From: Boesenbergia rotunda
Taxonomy: Eukaryota > Streptophyta > Magnoliopsida > Zingiberales > Zingiberaceae
NCBI GenBank assembly: GCA_024364735.1
Contig: JAGFNQ010009995.1
Coordinates: 1 to 64,000, forward strand
Direction: 5' to 3'
Length of the DNA stretch: 64,000 bases
A model generated the notes under the pieces. It saw nothing but the letters and a program-made list of their open reading frames with translations. It did no database searches and was not told where the DNA came from. Numbering within the stretch: position 1 is the first letter of the stretch; each line of letters begins with the position of its first letter. The translations under genes and the position numbers were made by a program. Below are positions 56,744 through 64,000 of the stretch, one piece after another.

Positions 56744-58306
56744 ATGATGGAAGACAAGTTGGGGGATGATATCAACACTCCACCATCCTACGATCATGAA
56801 GACTTTGATTATTAGAAAACAAGGATGATGACTTGGCTTGGAATGGATTGGGAGTGTATGATGGTAATAGAAGAGCCCTTCGAAATTTCAAAGGAAAAGC
56901 ACGGGAAGAAACTTATACCTAGATATTGGGATAAGGAGCAACAAGCACACTCTAGGACAAATAAGAAGGTAATTGATATATTAGTTAATATTTTACCTTA
57001 CAATGTTTTGAGTGGTGTAGGTAAATATGAAAATGTATATAAGTAATGGAACAAGATGGGAGAATATCATGAAAACCCTACCCAAGCTCACATGGTGGAA
57101 GAGCCAAAGGAGATAAGCCTAATGGTCCAAGAAAAGGAAAAAGAAAAGGAATTATCAACCTCAACAAGTGAAGAGGTACAATTAAGTGAAAGATCATCCA
57201 CCTCATCAAGAGAATAAAAAGATATGTCAACTTCAAGAATTGAGGGAGAGGAGAGACCCTCATCAATACCGGAGCAAGAAGAAGCTCCTACCTCCACCAA
57301 AGCAAGAACAAAAGACCACGTCATTTGCTTTGGGTGCAATGAAAAGGGACACTACAAGGACAAGTGTCCAAAGGGTATGAAAAAGGAGGTAAATCCTAAA
57401 CCCATTTCAATTTCTTTTAAATCTAACATGAGTTGTAGGAATGGAGAAGCCCAAGAGAAAAAAAAGAAAATTAGATGCTTCACATGTGGAGAGCTAGGGC
57501 ACTATCACACCAAATGTCCAAGAAAAGGAGAGCTCAAGAAGTTGGAGCATTTGAGAAAATGGGAGAAAGAGGAAAAGAAGAAAAGAAGCTCACATCAAGG
57601 GGGAGCTCCAAGGGTAAGGGAGGTAATCCCTAATTCTAAGCATGTTTCAAGTTTATCTATGTATGCTAGAAATATTAAAAAATGCTTGCTTGTGCATAAT
57701 TTCGGATTTAAATATAATGATAGGAATAGAGTTGACAAAGTAGATCAAAACCCTAGAAAGGTCATGCATCATGATAAATCTAAGACCATTAGACCTAAGT
57801 ATCAAGGCAAAAATCCTAAGAAGGGGAGACATATGCCTAGAAAGGTGAATAGGTCTAGGAATATCCAAGGCGGACATGTGGATTATAGGGTCAAAAGCCT
57901 AGAAAAGAAAAATTAAGCTTTGAGGGCAAGACTTGATAAATTGGAGAAAATCCTAGGAAGATTCGCGGTTGGATCTAAGAGTTTAGATATGATGTTGGGT
58001 GGTCTAAAACCCAACAATGATAGATCGGGGTTGGGATACCGGTCTAAGATCTCCAAGGCCAATGGAAAGAAGTATGCTAGGGTAATATATGATTATGGCA
58101 AGGAGAAGAAGTACAAAAATAGCAAGAGGGTGCCATTTAAAGGTAAAAAGAAGGACTTAACCAAAGACAAAGTGTCTAAAGTTAAGAAGGTTAGGTTTGT
58201 AGGCCAAGAATCACTAGAGGTACACCGGTGTGGCCTAGTGGTTGTTGAGTCACCTAGGGAGGTGGCTAAGGCTAAGAGCTCAAGGGGGAGCTCTATGAGT
58301 CTTTAG
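56744..58306 (+). pseudogene. Gag of element D: one frame with four stop codons
   Basis: A single phase runs 521 codons from the ATG at 56744 with stops near 56814 (TAG in DY-KTRM where Trp is expected), 57044, 57216 and 57914, and no frameshift. Two CCHC zinc knuckles are intact: CFGCNEKGHYKDKC and CFTCGELGHYHTKC. A long Lys/Arg-rich region follows, then a segment (RARLDKLEKILGRFAVGSKS) like the copia gag C-terminal part of element A. The N-terminal gag domain is shortened. Stops without indels suggest point decay, largely G to A; read-through is less likely. Confidence 0.82.
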
Positions 58307-59392
58307 GATATATGATGAATGGATCTTAGGAGGGATGCTCCTAAAGGTCTAGATGGACCAAAAGGTGGTCCAAAAGAATTGGAGACAGACTTGAATTGTT
58401 GGGGTTTGGCACGGTGGTTTTGAGTTTCATGCGTGGAAATATGACATTAGGGTCATAAAGCATGAAAATTGGTTTTTGATGAATAAATACCATATAAATC
58501 AATGTTAGGGATGCATTGTGGTCTGGTATGAGCAGTGACATCAAGGGAAGACCAAAACTAGGACTTTAGGTCAAGGTTCAATTGAACTTTTTAGCTAGTT
58601 TTGGGTTTTGTGTCAAACTTGAGAATGGTGATAAATACATTTTTAAATGTATTTTTCCCAAGTAGGTATAGGTACCAAAAACTTCTCCACAAAATTTGGA
58701 AATTTTTGGAGGTTTGTAGAATTTCTGGCGCATTTCTGAATTTGGATTCAAAAAGTTGAAATTGGATTTTTCAGCGTGCCAGTCGACTGCCCCTGGGGGC
58801 AGTCGACTGATCTGGGTTGAATTGGGTTTCAGCATGTGGTAAGTGTCCAAATGATGCAAAATAAGTGTATGGGGGGGTTAGTACACGTTGTTTATGATCA
58901 TTAGGGGTTAAAAGATTCAATAAGAAGGGAATTGTTGGAGTCTTTTTGATGTTAGGCAAAGGGGGAGAAGTATTGGGTTTAATTTGGGAATCCAAACATA
59001 CCTTTGTAGGAAATCCTAAGTCTAGGGTGAACTTAGGTGAAGGGGGAGCATGGTTACTCCATTCTTGGCGTAAGGGAAACCTTGGAGAGGTTCTTAAAAA
59101 GCCTTTATAAGTCCAATATAAGGGGAACCTTGGAGGGGTTCTTAAAAAGCCTTTGTAAGTCCAATGTAGGGGGAGCCTTAGAGAGGTTCTTAAAAAGCCC
59201 GTTTTGGTAAAAGCCCTAACCTTTGGGAAGGTTAGATGTGGGATGCCTTGGGATAAGATCCATGATTGTTTGCATTGCATATGCATTAGCGGTGTAAGTC
59301 CAAGGTGGAGCCTTGGCAACGTAAGTCCAAATGGTTGTTTAGCATTGTTATTGCTATTTGTTTTCGCTAACTTAAACGTATTGCCAAACATC
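58307..59392 (+). other. Non-coding spacer of element D
   Basis: No frame of interest. It has a palindrome at 58779-58810 copying the LTR motif (ccagtcgactgcccctgggg), the motif tttttgatgttaggcaaagg at about 58947, and a short tandem run of cttggagaggttcttaaaaa at 59083-59200. Confidence 0.75.
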
Positions 59393-59406
59393 AAAAAGGG
59401 GGAGAT

Positions 59407-60565
59407 TGTTGGGGCAATCTATGGTCCGGAGTGACCATGTGTTTTGATGTTTGGGCAAAGAGTTTAAGTTAGGTTTACCCTTGTGTTCTAATATATGTAT
59501 TGGAGTGTGCAGGTCTTGCAAGATACACATTGACTTAGCTGGACGACTTCAGGTATAGTGAAGGGTGGCATGGAAGTAAGCCGTGGGTTGTGTGCGCACC
59601 CGAGGGACCATGGATAGCAGGGACGATGAGCCGAGGGACGCGGACTTTGAGGCATACGTGAAGGATGACATGGAGGCAAGCTGGAGGCTTATGTGTGCAT
59701 CTGAGGGACAAAGGCCAATGTCGAAGAGGGCGTGAAGGCAACAGTTGAGGCTGCTGGTGAAGAGTCAGCTGAGTCATGAAGGGACGAGAGCTTAGGGAAG
59801 AGGACTCCAAGGACAAGCCAGGAAGTAGACTTCAAAGGGCACACGTGAAGGGTGGCATGGAGGCAAGCCAAGGGAAGGCTTGTGTGCGCATCCGAGGGAC
59901 GATAGCCGGTGGAAGAAGACTTCAAGGGGCAAGCCAAGGGAGTGTACTTGAAGGCACACGTGAAGAAGGGTCTTCGGAGTAAGGAAGAGTGTTTGTATAA
60001 GCTGGGCAGTTGACTAGGAGAAAGGCAATCGACTGCCAACAAGAATAGAAACTCACATAATATTTTCGACCTGGACCAGTCGACTGTCCCAGGGGCAGTC
60101 GACTGGTAAACCCAAAAACTAGCCGTTGGCTAGCTAGTTGAGTGGGACCAGTCGACTGCCCTGGGAGCAGTCGACTGGTGGCAAGGGTTTCAGCTTAGAG
60201 TTATATTTAAGAGAACTCAGTTTGGGTTGGGAGTTCTTGACGAAACAAGCTTGGTTAGGGCTTGTTAGTAGTCTTTTGTACTCAGGTGTGCTTGGGATTG
60301 TGGCGAGGTTTCTCCACCCACAAGGAGCTACACGAGTTAGCTGGAGGGCATCCGGGGAGTGATCCGCCGAAGGATCGAGGGATTGTCCACCTTACGGACT
60401 GTCATGGAGTAGGAGCGTCATCTCCGAACCACGTAAACGATAACGTGTTAGCATTGTTTTGTTTATATTTGTTTATTCTGCTTACGCTTGCTAACGTGTA
60501 GGTAGGAGAAATCGAAAATTGCTATTCACCCCCCCCCCCCCTAGCAAGACAACAACTATCTAACA
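59407..60565 (+). repeat. 3' LTR of element D (1159 bp)
   Basis: Preceded by aaaaagggggaga. Same plan as the 5' copy, with palindromes at 60003-60180 and a longer poly-C near 60530. Confidence 0.9.
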
Positions 60566-60570
60566 AGGGG

Positions 60571-62737
60571 TGTATATCATCTTCAAACTTTTTGATCTCT
60601 CTCTGACCCCTCATCTCTTTCATTCTTTCTTTGTCCCGATAGGGTCTAAAGGGGTCTTTAGTTTCGCAGCCCGACCAAGCCATAGGTTTTTAGGAGGGTT
60701 CCCTCCTCGCATATAGGATGAAAGGAGAAGTTCTTCTTCATTCGACTGTCGGCATTGCCCTTCAGTCCTCTGTGTTGGATAGAGGATTTGCTGATTCCTC
60801 CTTCATTAGAGGCGTTCCTTCAAGGCCCCGTGTGCCAGCATGCTAGAAAGGTGCTCTCCGGCATGGAATTCAGCGGCTCGGGGCTGATGCAGGATTAAAA
60901 ACTTATGTACCGGGCGGGCCTCAGCCCTAAAGTGACGCGGATCAGCCCCACCCTTGATATGTTCGTCTTTTTCTTCAATGCCCACTAGTTCTGACTGATG
61001 TTCTTTTTTGTCTGGCTATTGTAGAGGAAATCATGTTCACCAAGGTGATGGGCAGGCTCATCAGATGGGAGGAGGCCAATAAGAAGGCATTGAATCCTCC
61101 CCCGGTCGCTCCGGACGCTCCTCCTACTCCCGCCGAGTCCTCTGAGGGGACTGCTGTCTCGTCCCGTGGGGTCGCTTCACCCAAGAGGGTCGAGGCCATT
61201 GTTACATCCCCGCAAGTTGTGAGCCGAGGGCCTTCCAATCAACAGGTTGACCCTACGGTGGATCTTTCCTCTGGGGTGGCTCTTCGCCGAAGACTGTTCG
61301 TCCAGAAGGGATTAGCGAGGGGACCTCCCCTCCTATTATTCCTTCAGCAGTCCGGTCTACTGGGTGGCAGAAGAGCGGCTCCCCAAGGGCTTGGGCCCTA
61401 CACGGAAAAAGCTGCATTCTGGACGTTCCTCTCCTCTTCCCTCGGTGCCCGAGGAAGCGGCTCTACCTGCTGAGGTAGTAGCCTCTGTACCTGCTCCCCC
61501 GGTCCCTGCTCCGAAGATGGTCGTCCCAGCGCCTCCGTCCGGCTCCATTGATCCAACTACGTCTTCCAAGGGTAAGGAGGTGTTGCATACTCAATACCGG
61601 ATGAGACTGGACCGACTAAGGAAGAAGTTGGATGTAGTGTTGGAGGCCTCCATACAATCCTTCCCCCCGGTGCAATTCAAGGAGGTTCTGGCCGAGGGGG
61701 TTGTGTCCGAGGGGACTTCTAGCTCTGAGGAAGATGATTCTGGCCCCTCCAATCTGCCACCTAAAGCCCTAACCATCTAGCGACTTCCTCCCCATCCGAG
61801 CTCGCCGCGACCTGAGGGGCGAGGGAGTACCTCTGGAGGGGCGGCCGTACGAGTTTCGGCGGGCCCACTAACCACTCTTCGGGAGACCCTCCTGAAGGTA
61901 CAAATTACTGTTGCATTGGATATTCTCTTGCCCATTACCTGACCTCTTGGAGCAATGGCAGGCCGTTGAGGATTGTGTGACAGCCAGTTGGGGTCTGTAT
62001 CCCTGGCTCCGGGTTGAAGCCTTGCTTCGTCGGGCATGGAGGGTGAAGGCTGCAGCTGACCACGAGCATCAGGCAGGATTGATGCAGGCGGGGGTCAACA
62101 GGGCTCTTCGAGAGAAGGTCGAGCACATGATGAACCTCTTGCAAGACAAGGAGCAGACTCTTCAAAATTCCCGGCACGGAGAACGTCTGGCGTCGGAGAG
62201 AGCTGTGAGTGTCACCAGGACCTGCTCCAGGTGGCGCGGGAGAGAGACCAGCTCCAGGAGAGAGAGAAGGAGTTGTTAGGCGACATCCGGCTCACAGTAG
62301 CCTCGGCTGAAAGACTGAACTTGCGTTGTCAGGATCAGGCACAACAGCTTAGTCAGAAGGAGTCTGATCTCCTAATGGCCACCGACCGCGCGTCCATCAT
62401 GGAGGATGACCTGGTCCAAGCTCGGTTGGATGAGAGGACCACGTCGGAGAGGCTTAGAGAGGTCTTGGCCGAGCAGGCGGAGATGTTTGCCGAGATGGAG
62501 TGGCTGCGGGGTTCCTACGAGGCTGCTGAGGCCGAGCTCCTTACCCTTCAAGTTGCCAAAGCTTCTAGCTCTAACGAGGTCGAGGTAGGCTTCAAGGCGA
62601 AGTTTCAGGAGTTGGATGAGTTCCATACCATCGTAGCCGACCAGGTAATGCAGCGCCTACAGCAAGGCTTCCACGGGGCTATCGATAAGTTGAAGAAGGA
62701 CCAACTCCTAACTCTCGATGCCGACCCGCGATTGTAA
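60571..62737 (+). pseudogene. Antisense ORF of T2, remainder (coiled coil)
   Basis: It continues the ORF beyond element D. The parts are an intron-like stretch to about 61020 ending ttgtag, then MFTKVMGRLIRWEEANKKAL, a Pro/Ala-rich variable region to 61780, and a coiled coil from 61911 on. The last open frame (62231-62737) reads MARERDQLQEREKELLGDIR and ends with QGFHGAIDKLKKDQLLTLDA. Segments lie in three phases, which could be introns or decay. It is clearly homologous to T1 32818-34584. The final 169 codons are free of stops. Confidence 0.7.
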
Positions 62738-63217
62738 GTGTCATCCGAGCTAGGGAGGGGCCTTCTCCTAAGGGCCCGAGCTAGCGGAGTCCCATGTTCA
62801 CCAGGGGGTCAGGCCCTATTGTAACAATTTTGAGTTAATGTGATCACTTTTACTATTCCTTGTGTATGTGCTTTTGCCCAATGTGTCTCACATCTTCGCT
62901 TTACGAGCTTAACGAATTGAAAGGTACTTGTTTGTTTCGAGGTTGATTCTGGGTGAACCCTTGACAATTCTACAGGTCGAAGCTCCATGAATGCATTCAT
63001 GTCCATTGGGGGGGGTCCCCCTTGACATTTCCTTCTGGAGTGTGCGGGTGACTCCCGAACCGTTGCCTCCGCAATATTCGCAATCTTATTGAATGGACTC
63101 ATAAAGAGTCCCGGGTTCCTAGGTGTGGCAGGGGCGCGTTAGTCGAAATGACGCTTCGGTGCCTTTTGCTGTTCTTGTGTCCTCCCTGCATTAACTGCAC
63201 AGAGAGGCAGCCATCAA
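62738..63217. other. Region after the antisense ORF of T2
   Basis: No convincing gene. By position this is where T0 and T1 have tandem repeats, but none is seen here. Confidence 0.45.
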
Positions 63218-63226
63218 TATAAATAG
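63218..63226 (+). promoter_or_regulatory. Possible TATA box
   Basis: tataaatag, 57 bases before an ATG at 63283, in a setting similar to the antisense ORF promoter. Weak support. Confidence 0.35.
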
Positions 63227-63282
63227 AGGGAGAAGGGTGCACCATCTCCTGCATCCCTTCTGTCTGCCTTTTTCCTTCTGGC

Positions 63283-63543
63283 ATGATGCCCCCACTCTTC
63301 CCTTCACCCTCGTCGGTGTCCACAATGCCTAACCCTAGAGATACAGTAGTGTTCTTGACTGAAGGACCCCTCAAAGGTAGAGGCTTCTGTATCGTGACCC
63401 TCACCGGGGAGCATGGCAGAGATGATATCCAGGATCTCGCTGAAGATCCTGGAGGATGTGGGACTCCCGGGTTATATGAGGAGTTCAGAAAAAATCTTAT
63501 GTGGTCCGCCAGGGAGCATGGAGGAGATGACTCATCCTACTGA
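63283..63543 (+). CDS. Unidentified short ORF downstream of a TATA-like motif
   Basis: 86 codons from MMPPLFPSPSSVSTMPNPRD to a TGA. I recognise no domain. It contains two similar phrases (GEHGRDD and REHGGDD) from a short direct repeat (gggagcatgg, then agatga) at 63410 and 63512. It may be part of T2 or of another element; coding is uncertain. Confidence 0.25.
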   Translation: MMPPLFPSPSSVSTMPNPRDTVVFLTEGPLKGRGFCIVTLTGEHGRDDIQDLAEDPGGCGTPGLYEEFRKNLMWSAREHGGDDSSY

Positions 63544-64000
63544 TCACCAAATCCTGGTCGTCCCGTGGCGGTGTACCCCACGCGCCATCTTCTTCTGAAT
63601 CCTCATTTCCCCGAGTTTCATGCAGAGGAAGGTGTTTGTGGGATGCATTGTCACCAAGAGGGGAGGGGTTACAACCACTGGTTTTTCTCTCTCTTTCTTC
63701 TTTTCGTTGAAAATTTGCGGTTGTTGTTCCCTCTCCTCGGTTAAGGCAATTCTTCCTTGTGTCTTTACACGCTCCGGGGAAAAATTGCAGTCGTTGCTCC
63801 CCCTCTTCTGCCTTTCGAATGTTGTACTCGACCTCATCTTTGCGGAAGAAGGGGGTCTTAGAATGGGGTCGAGCTACCCATGTGTTACCTCAGGCGTCCT
63901 CATCCATCACTGACTACTCGGATGGAGTACCTAGAAGGTGGAAAATGATTCAAGGACCCTGTCGACGGGTTTTCGCGTACTGCGTATTTAGAAGGTGATT
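63544..64000. other. Unassigned right edge of the window
   Basis: Mixed composition, with several short overlapping frames and no recognised feature. Confidence 0.4.

Larger units (their letters stand above)
55517..60565 (+). mobile_element. Element D: gag-only copia element (5049 bp)
   Basis: The target duplication agggg is at 55512-55516 and 60566-60570. Both LTRs are 1159 bp and differ by roughly 8% in the first third, so it is older than A, B and C. Order: LTR, primer site (56678-56689), gag with four in-frame stops, spacer, polypurine tract (59393-59405), LTR. No pol. Confidence 0.9.
53939..64000 (-). mobile_element. T2: second Tat-lineage element (3' end and antisense ORF)
   Basis: It enters the window by its 3' LTR (53939-54658), with the polypurine tract just to the right, so the element runs on the - strand from beyond 64000. 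The antisense ORF with its own promoter occupies 55090-62737 around element D. Pol is not yet reached. Its LTR is homologous to that of T1. Confidence 0.78.

Overview
The window is nuclear DNA from a large, repeat-rich plant genome, most likely a monocot. Support for a plant: nested LTR retrotransposons primed by initiator tRNA-Met, Tat-type Ty3/gypsy elements with an antisense extra ORF, a chromodomain gypsy fragment, hAT, Mutator-like and Helitron elements, a plant-type U2 snRNA with the plant USE promoter, and pieces of a plastid ycf45/SPD1-like ATPase gene. The very GC-rich first-exon-like segment of that gene suggests a commelinid monocot, possibly Zingiberales, but this is a weak inference. 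I see no intact host protein-coding gene; almost everything is transposon or transposon-broken gene.

Layout. (1) 1-5995: Sirevirus-like copia element A with a gag ORF and no pol, its 5' LTR cut by the window edge, inserted beside the lost primer site of an older, decayed element B' (5996-9629), which also carries an 886-bp hAT element (7114-7999). (2) 9640-13800: remnant of a reverse-oriented Tat gypsy element (T0: 111-bp tandem repeat, then pol pieces), split by a reverse solo LTR (11559-13073). (3) 13801-14758: truncated copia LTR, a single N at 14351, then the chromodomain end of a chromovirus and the start of its 3' LTR. (4) 17035-23914: a ycf45/SPD1-like gene broken into an inverted repeat. 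The C-terminal exons are on the + strand; the exons around the Walker B motif survive only on the - strand; a hAT element sits in the right arm. (5) 24098-28812: AT-rich DNA transposons, namely a 2.3-kb element with long inverted repeats, a 718-bp element with a 9-bp target duplication, and a 916-bp Helitron carrying a complete, mutated U2 snRNA copy with its promoter.

(6) 29083-53305: one reverse-oriented Tat element (T1), opened by gag-only element B (29202-32817) and by a 13-kb copia compound C (38138-51202). C is itself interrupted inside its gag by a member of its own family (40562-46326). (7) 53939-64000: a second Tat element (T2) entering by its 3' LTR, with the antisense ORF on the + strand, opened by gag-only element D (55517-60565); its pol lies beyond the window.

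How the parts relate: all copia-type elements (A, B, B', C, D) share one plan: initiator-Met primer site, gag only, 1-3 kb of non-coding DNA and a GGGGGAG polypurine tract. GGGGGAG motifs recur through the spacer in A and C and at least once in the others. They lack reverse transcriptase and integrase, so they must depend on enzymes from relatives elsewhere. Families A, C and D also carry their own short GC-rich palindromes in the LTR. Target duplications, where both sides are visible (B ggtgc, C ctctg, D agggg, inner C gaga), give a clear order of nesting. LTR divergence counted by eye orders insertions as A (about 1%), B (about 2%), C (about 2%), D (about 8%).
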